DNA of 64,000 nt from Candidatus Leptovillus gracilis. GTDB lineage: Bacteria; Chloroflexota; Anaerolineae; Promineifilales; Promineifilaceae. Where the stretch lies: positions 46,565 through 110,564 of the forward strand of contig JADJXA010000015.1 of NCBI GenBank assembly GCA_016716065.1. Direction: 5' to 3'. The notes beneath the pieces are model-generated. The model did not search any database and had not been told where the DNA came from. It saw nothing but the letters and a program-made list of their open reading frames with translations. Shown here piece after piece: positions 55,182-62,511 of this stretch (within the stretch, counting starts at the first letter, position 1; each line of letters opens with the position of its first letter). Made by a program: the position numbers and the translations under genes.

Positions 55182-55445
55182 ATGATGAACGATGAACAAA
55201 ACATTCGCGCAAAATTGCGGGCCTTTATTACCCGCGAGTTGGTCCGCGACGCCAGCTACCCCCTGAAAGACGACGAAGGTATCATCACCGGCGGGTTGAT
55301 AGATTCTTTTGCCCTGGCCGAGTTTGGCGTGTATGTGGAGGATGAATTTGGCGTCTACATCCCCGACGCCGACCTGACGGTGGACAAACTAGACACGCTC
55401 AACCAGATGGTCGCCCGTGTGGAGCGGGATTTGCACGGCCGTTGA
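55182..55445 (+). CDS. Acyl carrier protein
   Basis: 87 residues. The phosphopantetheine Ser lies in GGLIDSFALAEF (the Asp-Ser-Phe variant of Asp-Ser-Leu), followed by VYVEDEFGVYIPDADLTVDKLDTL, typical of stand-alone carriers of DltC type. The start at 55182 has GAGGAG 6 bases upstream; a longer reading from 55161 would be heptamer sequence. It is the last gene of the row and presumably delivers the acyl group to the MBOAT protein; charging would need an adenylating enzyme such as the ligase at 60445. Confidence 0.88.
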   Translation: MMNDEQNIRAKLRAFITRELVRDASYPLKDDEGIITGGLIDSFALAEFGVYVEDEFGVYIPDADLTVDKLDTLNQMVARVERDLHGR

Positions 55446-55454
55446 AGCAAACGT

Positions 55455-55601
55455 CTAGCAGGTTGTCGGAAAAGTAGAAATGGATACACGGATGACACGG
55501 ATTTAACGGATTTACACCGATTTTCTGGTGATTTATCCGTAAAAATCCGTCGAATCCGTTCAATCCGTGTACCTATCCTGAGTTCTCCGACAGGCTGCTA
55601 G
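55455..55601. mobile_element. MITE-like palindromic element with CGGAT core
   Basis: Terminal inverted repeats CTAGCAGGTTGTCGGA (55455-55470) and TCCGACAGGCTGCTAG (55586-55601), 14 of 16 matching. The inside is a long imperfect palindrome of ACACGGATT/AATCCGTGT-type sequence. No ORF. The rest of the gap to 55793 shows a repeat fragment (GCGAAGACTCGTCAGAATGAC, 55730-55750) and no gene. Confidence 0.75.
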
Positions 55602-55793
55602 TACACCAATGCTTAAATCTTTGTTGGATAAATTCCCTCCCCTTATTCCCCTCCCAGTGGGAGCGGGTTGCGGAGAGGGAAAAATATGCTAAAGACTTGC
55701 GCCAGACTGCACCAGGCACTAACTTCGGAGCGAAGACTCGTCAGAATGACGCCGACTTTTGCCAAACAACGCTGGCAAAAGACGCAGCCCCTA

Positions 55794-56042
55794 CTAATCC
55801 CAGGTGATATTGCGGATCGAAACCGTCACGTCTGGGCTGTCTAGCAGCCCGCCGCGCTCGGTGAATTCCTGGTGAAATGATTCCAAAATCGCAAACACCA
55901 GCTCGCCAAACAAGTCAATTTCACTCAATTCCTTCAAAGCGGCATTGTCAAAGGCAATTTCAAATTCACCGCGATCTTGAAGGACTTGCTCGTCGGGGTA
56001 GGTGACGGCTATGTCATAATCAAAGGTACAAATGGCAGACAT
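55794..56042 (-). CDS. Small acidic hypothetical protein
   Basis: 82 residues, acidic, mixed alpha/beta, with no membrane span and no motif that I recognise. An AGGAG site lies 8 bases before the ATG. It is downstream of the subtilase gene on the same strand, 95 bp away. Confidence 0.6.
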   Translation of the reverse strand: MSAICTFDYDIAVTYPDEQVLQDRGEFEIAFDNAALKELSEIDLFGELVFAILESFHQEFTERGGLLDSPDVTVSIRNITWD

Positions 56043-56137
56043 GGGGTTCTCCTGGCTGGAAGTAACACGAGAGCGAGCGTTTATGACACTCGCCCTCGCT
56101 TTTTATTTATGGTCACAGACCTGTCAGGTCTTATTGT

Positions 56138-58120
56138 TTATTTGCTCTGGCGCGATGTGGGCTGCGTATTTTCCGGCGTCAGCAGAAGCGTCGCCGCTTC
56201 GCCGGTTAACATGTTCGTCACCGTAGCAGTTACAGCATAATTGGTGGTTCCAGAGTAGGAATAAACGTCAATGTACCAATAACCGCCGACCAACGTTGTG
56301 CCCTCGATCAGCTCATCGTTGCCATCGTTCAGCGAAGCAGCCGCGGCCGGGTCGGTATTCACATCGGTTGTGCCTGGTGGGAAGAGATACAAATCCGCAT
56401 CACCGCCGCTGCCGGTCATGACAATACGCAAATGCTGATTGGCCTGCATCATAATCTTATACACGTCATCCCGGTCGGCCGCGCTGACTTGCCCGGTGGC
56501 GGTATGGCCGGTGCAGGTGATCAACGCATCGTTAATATTGTTCGACTCGCCGCTTTGCGGGGTACATGTCGGTGGCGGAGGCGGTGGGGGCGCCGCTGAC
56601 TTGAAGACGCCCGGCAGGTAAACAAAGTCGGTAAAGGTGACGTTCAGCGCGTTGAGGGCCTGATAGGCGTCTACGATGCCGGAGCCACAATTGCTGGTGT
56701 TACAGGTGCTGCCGGCCGGGAAGCTGCGGGCCGTGCTTTGCAGCAGCGACAAAACCTGCGCCTGGGTGTAGCCCGGCCGCATCCCCAGGATCAGCGAAGC
56801 CAACCCGGCGACGTGCGGCGTCGCCATGCTGGTCCCCTGGTAATAGGCGTAGGTATTGCTGTTGGCAGGCGTTGTTGCGCCAGAGTCCAATGTTGACAAA
56901 ATGCCATTGGGGTCGTTGGCAAAGCTCTGCGCGCCGCCAGGGGCACTGACTTCAATGACACTGCCATAATTGCTGTAATAGGCACGGCCACCACTGCGAT
57001 TGGTGGCCGCCACGGTGATAACGTTATTGCAATTGCCGGGGGAGTAATTGGCGGCGTTGGCATTGTCGTTGCCGGCGGCAATGACGACGGTGGCCCCGGT
57101 CGCAACAACATCATTGACGGCCGACTGCCAGGTGCTGGTACAAGTGCCAAACCCACCCAAACTAAGGTTTAACACTTTGGCCGGATTGGCGTTGGCCGGA
57201 ACGCCGGCGACAGCCAGACCGGCCGACCAGCGCATCCCATCCACAATGTCGGACGTTGTGCCACCGCATCGGCCCAAAACACGAATGGGCAAAATCTTGG
57301 CGTTCCAGTTTACCCCGGCCACGCCCAGACTATTGTTGGTAGCCGCGCCAATGGTTCCAGCCACGTGCGTACCATGCCAGGAACTATCAGAAGGATCGCT
57401 GCCGGCGAAACAAGCATTGGCTAAAATCCAATCGCCAGGGTCGGCCGGGTTACTATCACGGCCGTTGCCATCATTGGCTGTAAACACATCAGTGATAAAG
57501 TCATACCCGGCCACCGTTTTACCGGCCAGATCGGTGTGGTTCAGGATGCCCGTATCCAGCACAGCGACCACGGTGCTGACCAAACCGGTGGAGATATTCC
57601 AGGCCGGTTCCAGATTGAGTCCCTCAGAAGTGCCGGGAGTGTAGCGATAATGCCACTGATCGCCGTAACGGGTGTCGTTGGGAGCCAGATCAGGCACGGC
57701 GGGCATTTGCGCCGCGCCGAGGCCGGTGGTCTTGATCAGGTCGGGTTCGGCATAGGCAACGCCGGGAACGGCCGTTAGATCCACGGCAATCTGGGCGACT
57801 TTTTCGGCCGGCAGCCGTTCAGTCAGCTTCAGCACGTGGGCATCGCCCGACATGGCGCGAAAATAGGCCACATCTACCCCGGCGGCGGCGCTCAATTCTG
57901 GCAGCGGGCCTTCGTTGCGGGCCGACAACAAGGCAGCTTCGGCCGCCGCATCGGTGAACTGGATGATGACCTGATCGGTGGGCAGGGCGTCGCGCAAATC
58001 ACCAAATGTCTGGCCGGCGTCCGGCGCTGGTGTGTCTGGGGTTTGTCCGTACAAACTCACCGGCACAGCCACAACAAGAAAACAAACAAGCAAAGCAATC
58101 AAAAGGGTTTTGCGATTCAT
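56138..58120 (-). CDS. Secreted subtilisin-like serine protease (S8) with PPC domain
   Basis: 660 residues. Signal peptide (LLIALLVCFLVVAVPVSLYG), an inhibitor-like propeptide to about residue 130, then the catalytic domain with Asp in VVAVLDTGI, His in HGTHVAGTIG, oxyanion Asn in AAGNDNANA, and Ser in GTSMATPHVAGL. A Pro run (PPPPPPP) leads to a C-terminal PPC domain (DDVYKIMMQANQHLRIVMTGSGGDADLYLF). It is an extracellular protease. The start at 58120 is chosen at the signal peptide. Confidence 0.95.
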   Translation of the reverse strand: MNRKTLLIALLVCFLVVAVPVSLYGQTPDTPAPDAGQTFGDLRDALPTDQVIIQFTDAAAEAALLSARNEGPLPELSAAAGVDVAYFRAMSGDAHVLKLTERLPAEKVAQIAVDLTAVPGVAYAEPDLIKTTGLGAAQMPAVPDLAPNDTRYGDQWHYRYTPGTSEGLNLEPAWNISTGLVSTVVAVLDTGILNHTDLAGKTVAGYDFITDVFTANDGNGRDSNPADPGDWILANACFAGSDPSDSSWHGTHVAGTIGAATNNSLGVAGVNWNAKILPIRVLGRCGGTTSDIVDGMRWSAGLAVAGVPANANPAKVLNLSLGGFGTCTSTWQSAVNDVVATGATVVIAAGNDNANAANYSPGNCNNVITVAATNRSGGRAYYSNYGSVIEVSAPGGAQSFANDPNGILSTLDSGATTPANSNTYAYYQGTSMATPHVAGLASLILGMRPGYTQAQVLSLLQSTARSFPAGSTCNTSNCGSGIVDAYQALNALNVTFTDFVYLPGVFKSAAPPPPPPPTCTPQSGESNNINDALITCTGHTATGQVSAADRDDVYKIMMQANQHLRIVMTGSGGDADLYLFPPGTTDVNTDPAAAASLNDGNDELIEGTTLVGGYWYIDVYSYSGTTNYAVTATVTNMLTGEAATLLLTPENTQPTSRQSK

Positions 58121-58275
58121 ACGATCTCCTAATATGTGTAGGCTTACTGTGCAATTGTAAAACAACATTATCGAAGAACGGGGTAACAAAACAGCTTAAC
58201 GAGGCTTGTCGGCAGCAGTATACTGCTATTTTCCAGCAAAAGTGGATAAAAAACGAGGATTAAACAGCCCTCCAA

Positions 58276-58465
58276 CAATTCTCAATTTGCCCTGGTGTTA
58301 GCGTAGGGACGGGACGGCGCGGACGGGAGCCGCAGCGAACAGCATTTTCCCGCGCCGTCTCGCCCAATAGGACCAAAGAAGGGCGAGACGGCGCGGGAGG
58401 CAAGGCATTGGTGATTGGCAAAAATGCTGTCCCGCCCCTACGGCTGGATTTCAAATTGAGAATTG
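58276..58465. mobile_element. MITE-like element, full copy
   Basis: Terminal repeats CAATTCTCAATTTG (58276-58289) and CAAATTGAGAATTG (58452-58465), with inner complementary arms around GGGACGGGAC/GTCCCGCCCC and GGCGCGG/CCGCGCC. It matches the truncated copy at 49616-49720. No ORF; it occupies most of the gap between the subtilase and the ABC-F gene. Confidence 0.8.
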
Positions 58466-58483
58466 CTGCAAGTTTGTTAGCCG

Positions 58484-60121
58484 CTACAAACGCAGCGCAT
58501 GGTCCCCATGGTAATACGCCTGACGCAGTTGGTTCACCGCTTCGTCTTCCAGATATTCTTCAAAACTCATCACTTTATCAATCACCCCGCCGGGCGCCAG
58601 TTCAATGATGCGGTTGGCGATGGTGTTGACAAATTCATAATCGTGGGAAGCAAACAGCACCACTTCCGGGAATTTGATGAGACCCTCGTTCAGCGCGGAG
58701 ATAGCCTCCAGGTCCAGATGATTGGTCGGTTCGTCCAGCAGCAGCACATTGGCCCCGCTGAGCATCATGCGGGCCAACATACAGCGCACCTTCTCGCCGC
58801 CGGAGAGGACCCGCGCCGGTTTTAACGCTTCTTCACCGGAGAAAAGCATTCGCCCCAGATAGCCGCGAATGAAGGTATCGCTGTCTTCGCCCGGCGAAAA
58901 CTTGCGCAGCCAGTCAATCAGGTTGTCGTCGGTGTCGAAGTATTGACTGTTTTCCTTGGGGAAATAAGATGTGGTGATGGTGGTTCCCCACTCGTAACGG
59001 CCGTCATCCGGGTCCATCTCCCCCGCCAAAATCTCAAACAAGGTCGTCTTCACCAGGTCATTCTCGCCGATAAAGGCGATCTTGTCCCCCTGGTTTACCT
59101 CCAGGCTGAAATGCGACAGCACCGGGGCGCCATCCACGCTCTTTGTCAGGTCTTTCACGCGCAGGACCACTTTGCCACACGGCCGTTCCGCGGCAAAGCC
59201 CACATACGGAAAACGGCGCGAACTGGTCGGCAGATCATCTACCGTCAATTTCTCGATCAACTTCTTGCGCGACGTCGCCTGCCGCGCCTTGGCCACGTTG
59301 GCGCTAAACCGACGCACAAACGACTCCAATTCCTTGATCTTCTCTTCCCGCTTTTTGCCCTCGTTCTTGCGCTGCTGCATCGCCAACTGGCTGGCCTCAT
59401 ACCAAAATTCATAATTGCCCACGTACATGCGAATCTGGTTGAAATCAATGTCCACAATGTGGGTGCAAACATCGTTCAGAAAGTGCCGGTCATGGGAAAC
59501 AACGATAAGCGTATTGTTGAAGCGCATCAGATAATCTTCCAACCAGCGGATGGTTTTCAGATCCAACTGATTGGTCGGCTCGTCCAGCAGCAGGATGTCC
59601 GGGTTGCCGAACATAGCCTGCGCCAGCAGCACGCGCACCTTTTGCGTTGCCTCCAACTCGGCCATCTGCCGGTCTAGCAGCGTTTCGTCAATGCCCAGCC
59701 CTTTCAGCAGCGTGGCCGCTTCCGCTTCGGCATCGTAACCATTCAGGTCGGCAAATTCCGACTCCAACTGCGCCGCCAAGACACCATCCTCATCGGAAAA
59801 ATCCGTTTTGGCGTACAGCGCATCGCGCTGCTGCATCAGGTCATACAGCTTTTTATGCCCCAGGATAACCGCGTCTAACACGCGGTACTCATCAAAGGCG
59901 AACTGGTCCTGCTGCAGCACGGCGATACGGTCTTTCGGATCGGTGATTACTTCGCCGCTGGTGGATTCGATTTCCCCGGCCAAAATCTTGAGAAAGGTAG
60001 ATTTGCCCGCGCCGTTGGCGCCGATCAGTCCGTAGCAGTGGCCGGGCAGAAATTTGAGACTGACGTTCTTAAAAAGCACCCGTGGTCCAAAGGACAGGGT
60101 GAGATTGCTGGTCGCTATCAT
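58484..60121 (-). CDS. ABC-F family ATPase with one degenerate composite site
   Basis: 545 residues, two soluble ABC domains and no membrane part, so a ribosome-associated ABC-F protein. Domain 1 has Walker A GANGAGKST and Walker B ILLLDEPTNQLD, but its signature reads ELEATQKVR in place of LSGGQ. Domain 2 has a degenerate Walker A GENDLVKTT, an intact signature LSGGEKVR and Walker B LLLDEPTNHLD. The linker helix region (KKREEKIKELESFVRRFSANVAKARQ in pieces) lies between. Thus one composite ATP site looks intact and the other does not. The start at 60121 replaces a longer reading. Confidence 0.9.
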   Translation of the reverse strand: MIATSNLTLSFGPRVLFKNVSLKFLPGHCYGLIGANGAGKSTFLKILAGEIESTSGEVITDPKDRIAVLQQDQFAFDEYRVLDAVILGHKKLYDLMQQRDALYAKTDFSDEDGVLAAQLESEFADLNGYDAEAEAATLLKGLGIDETLLDRQMAELEATQKVRVLLAQAMFGNPDILLLDEPTNQLDLKTIRWLEDYLMRFNNTLIVVSHDRHFLNDVCTHIVDIDFNQIRMYVGNYEFWYEASQLAMQQRKNEGKKREEKIKELESFVRRFSANVAKARQATSRKKLIEKLTVDDLPTSSRRFPYVGFAAERPCGKVVLRVKDLTKSVDGAPVLSHFSLEVNQGDKIAFIGENDLVKTTLFEILAGEMDPDDGRYEWGTTITTSYFPKENSQYFDTDDNLIDWLRKFSPGEDSDTFIRGYLGRMLFSGEEALKPARVLSGGEKVRCMLARMMLSGANVLLLDEPTNHLDLEAISALNEGLIKFPEVVLFASHDYEFVNTIANRIIELAPGGVIDKVMSFEEYLEDEAVNQLRQAYYHGDHALRL

Positions 60122-60217
60122 TATTTGTTTCCTTCTGTAAAATGTCGAACGAGGGATGATAGGGTTTTCTGGCAAATAAATCAAATTCTGCGATGGTCAC
60201 GATTTGGTTGGAAGCAC

Positions 60218-60346
60218 TGTCATTCTGACGAGTCTTCGAAGAAGAATCCCCTGGCGGCCGACAAATAGGGATTCTTCCCCATTCGGCTTCGCTCAGGGCC
60301 GAAGACTGCGCTCAGACTTGTTCTGAGCAGCGCCGAAGGAATGACA
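60218..60346. mobile_element. MITE-like repeat, 129 bp
   Basis: Short terminal repeats TGTCATTC (60218-60225) and GAATGACA (60339-60346) enclose a hairpin GAAGAATCCC/GGGATTCTTC and a right half shared with the element at 42803-43033. No gene. Confidence 0.65.
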
Positions 60347-60391
60347 ATGCACAAAAACGCTGGGTTTCAACTTGATTTCAGTTTAGTTCTT

Positions 60392-60420
60392 TTGGTAATT
60401 CTCGCCACGGGGCTTAAAAT
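60392..60420 (+). promoter_or_regulatory. Promoter of the acyl-AMP ligase gene
   Basis: TTGGTA (60392-60397), 17-bp spacer, TAAAAT (60415-60420); GGAG follows before the ATG at 60445, giving a short leader. Confidence 0.55.
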
Positions 60421-60444
60421 TCAAGCGTTAGGAGAAATGGTGCT

Positions 60445-62139
60445 ATGCTGACACAAACCACACGGCCGTTTTACCACACCCTTCTGGACGCCCACGTCCT
60501 CACCGACCCGGACGACAGCCAGGACGCCATTATCTACGTGGCGACCGACCAGCCGGATGTGCATGTGACGCGGCGTGAATTTAGAACGGCCGTATCCCAC
60601 ACCGCCCACGCCCTGGGCCAATTCGGCATCCAGCCCGGCGACCTGGTGATCATCGCCCACACGCAAAACCTGGAAAGCATTTATCTGTTTTGGGGGGCGC
60701 TGCTGGCCGGGGCCGTGCCCTCCATGTTCCCCACCCTCACGGAAAAGCTGGACCCGACCATCTACCTGCGCAACCTGGCCGAATTGGTGCGCTTCTCCGG
60801 CGTCCGCGCCATCCTCACCACCGACGCCTTCGCGCCAACCCTGGCCGCCCACGTGGCCTGCGCCGTTTACAGCAGTGGGGAGTTGGGAGTGGGGAGTTGG
60901 GAGTTGGGAGTTGAGAGTGTGGAACGAAACAATTCACAATTCACAATTCACGATTCTCCCGCCTTGCTCCAGCACTCCTCCGGCACGACCGGGCTGCAAA
61001 AAGGGGTGGCGCTGTCGCATACGGCCGTCCTCAACCAACTCGCCGCCTACAGCGACGCCATCCACCTGACCGGGCAAGACGTCATCGTAAGCTGGCTGCC
61101 CCTGTACCACGACATGGGCCTCATCGCCGGGTTCCTGCTGCCGCTGATGCAGGGCGTGCCGCTGGTGCTGCTGTCGCCGTTCGATTGGGTGCAGCACCCC
61201 GCCCTGCTGCTGCAAGCCATCCAAACCCACCGGGGCACACTCTGCTGGCTGCCCAACTTTGCCTACAACCACATGGCCCGCCGCATCCGCCAGCGGGACA
61301 AGGAGGGCTTGTCGCTGGCCGCCATGCGCCTGTTCATCAACTGCTCCGAACCGGTGCGCCACGACAGCCATCAACTGTTCCTGGAAAAATTCGCCGCCAA
61401 CGGCGTCACGGCCGTCATGTTGGGCGTCAGTTATGCCATGGCCGAAAACACTTTTGCCGTCACCCAGACGCCGCCGGGCCAGCCGGCGCGGCTGGATTTT
61501 GTGGACCAGTCGGTATTGGACCAAACTGGCTATGCGAAGATTAGTGCGCCCGACGCGCCAGAAACGGCCGTCAAAGTCTCCTGCGGCCCACCCATCCCCG
61601 GCACGGCCGTGCGCGTGTTAGACGCCATCGGTCACAGCCTGCCCAACCGCACCGTTGGCGAATTGGCGATTCGCAGCAGCTATATGCTCAGCGGCTACCA
61701 CCACCGCCCCGATTTGCAGCCGTTCCAGGACGGCTGGCTGCGCACCGGCGACCGGGGCTACCTGGCTGATGGCGAGGTATATGTAATTGGCCGCAGCAAG
61801 GATTTAATCATTAACGCCGGTAAGAATGTGTATCCGCAGGACATTGAGGCGATTGTGAACAATGTGCCGGGCGTGCGCGCTGGTCGGGCGGTGGTTTTTG
61901 GCGTGCCCGATGAACGGGAAGGGACAGAATTAATTGCGGTGGTGGTGGAAACGGCCGTCAGCGACCCCGACGAACGGCAGGCGTTGGTGAAGGCCATCCG
62001 CCAGGAGGTGGCACGGCAGAGCGGGGTGACGGTTAGTTTTGTGGAACTGGTAGACGCCAAGTGGCTGATCAAAACGTCCAGCGGCAAAATCGCCCGCGCC
62101 GCCAACCGGGACAAATGGCTGCAGGCGCGGCGCGCTTGA
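60445..62139 (+). CDS. Fatty-acyl-AMP-ligase-like adenylating enzyme
   Basis: 564 residues of the ANL superfamily. Core motifs: LQHSSGTTGLQKGV (P-loop), SWLPLYHDMGLIAGFLLPL typical of FAAL enzymes, the YAMAEN acceptor motif, RTGDRGYLADGEVYVIGRSKD, and a C-terminal catalytic Lys in KTSSGKIAR. Such enzymes activate fatty acids as acyl-AMP and pass them to a carrier protein. Between residues about 145 and 170 an in-frame heptamer repeat tract has been inserted just before the P-loop. It could charge the ACP at 55182; this link is inference. Confidence 0.87.
   Translation: MLTQTTRPFYHTLLDAHVLTDPDDSQDAIIYVATDQPDVHVTRREFRTAVSHTAHALGQFGIQPGDLVIIAHTQNLESIYLFWGALLAGAVPSMFPTLTEKLDPTIYLRNLAELVRFSGVRAILTTDAFAPTLAAHVACAVYSSGELGVGSWELGVESVERNNSQFTIHDSPALLQHSSGTTGLQKGVALSHTAVLNQLAAYSDAIHLTGQDVIVSWLPLYHDMGLIAGFLLPLMQGVPLVLLSPFDWVQHPALLLQAIQTHRGTLCWLPNFAYNHMARRIRQRDKEGLSLAAMRLFINCSEPVRHDSHQLFLEKFAANGVTAVMLGVSYAMAENTFAVTQTPPGQPARLDFVDQSVLDQTGYAKISAPDAPETAVKVSCGPPIPGTAVRVLDAIGHSLPNRTVGELAIRSSYMLSGYHHRPDLQPFQDGWLRTGDRGYLADGEVYVIGRSKDLIINAGKNVYPQDIEAIVNNVPGVRAGRAVVFGVPDEREGTELIAVVVETAVSDPDERQALVKAIRQEVARQSGVTVSFVELVDAKWLIKTSSGKIARAANRDKWLQARRA
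60884..60953 (+). repeat. Heptamer repeats inside the ligase coding sequence
   Basis: GGGAGTT/GGGAGTG-type units followed by ATTCACA-type units, read in frame as Gly-Glu-Leu-Gly-Val-Gly and Asn-Ser-Gln-Phe-Thr-Ile-type sequence. It is the clearest case of a repeat tract captured in a conserved gene. Confidence 0.8.
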
Positions 62140-62174
62140 CACGCCCCTGACCGGTGACTATAATCCGAGCAGTT

Positions 62175-62246
62175 GCGAGCGTAGTTCAGTGGTAGAACGT
62201 TAGCTTCCCAAGCTAAATGTCACGGGTTCGAGTCCCGTCGCTCGCT
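62175..62246 (+). tRNA. tRNA-Gly (anticodon CCC)
   Basis: Acceptor GCGAGCG/CGCTCGC, D arm GTTC..GAAC, anticodon stem TTAGC/GCTAA with loop TTCCCAA (anticodon CCC, reads GGG), T arm CGGGTTCGAGTCCCG. Discriminator T; CCA is not encoded. Confidence 0.95.
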
Positions 62247-62255
62247 CTGAAAGGT

Positions 62256-62291
62256 AAACGGCCGTTTCCCAGTGTGGAAAACGGCCGTTTT
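62256..62291 (+). terminator. tRNA-Gly terminator built from two ACGGCCGT palindromes
   Basis: AAACGGCCGTTTCC (from 62256) pairs with GGAAAACGGCCGTTTT (to 62291) with one extra A, then TTTT leads out. It lies 10 bp past the tRNA. Confidence 0.6.
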
Positions 62292-62428
62292 GCGTTCTCT
62301 GGCACGGTAGCCAGCCGTTATTTTTTATGTTATCTTTATGGGCGTGTGGGTTTGACCGAGAGGGATGCGGCCAGGTTGCCGGGTTAGTCGCCTAAGCACT
62401 TATTTTTTGCACAATTGAATCGTTATTC

Positions 62429-62491
62429 AGCCACCCAAACGGCCGTTACCGAACCCACACACTTCAGGTAATCTTTTCGGGTGGCTTTTTT
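62429..62491 (+). terminator. Terminator-like hairpin just before hsdM
   Basis: AGCCACCC (62429-62436) and GGGTGGCT (62479-62486) pair across a 42-base loop that contains one ACGGCCGT copy; a run of T follows (62487-62492). It lies about 20 bases before the hsdM ATG, so it could attenuate hsdM or end an upstream transcript. Confidence 0.45.
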
Positions 62492-62511
62492 CTCATATAC
62501 AAGGAACCTCC

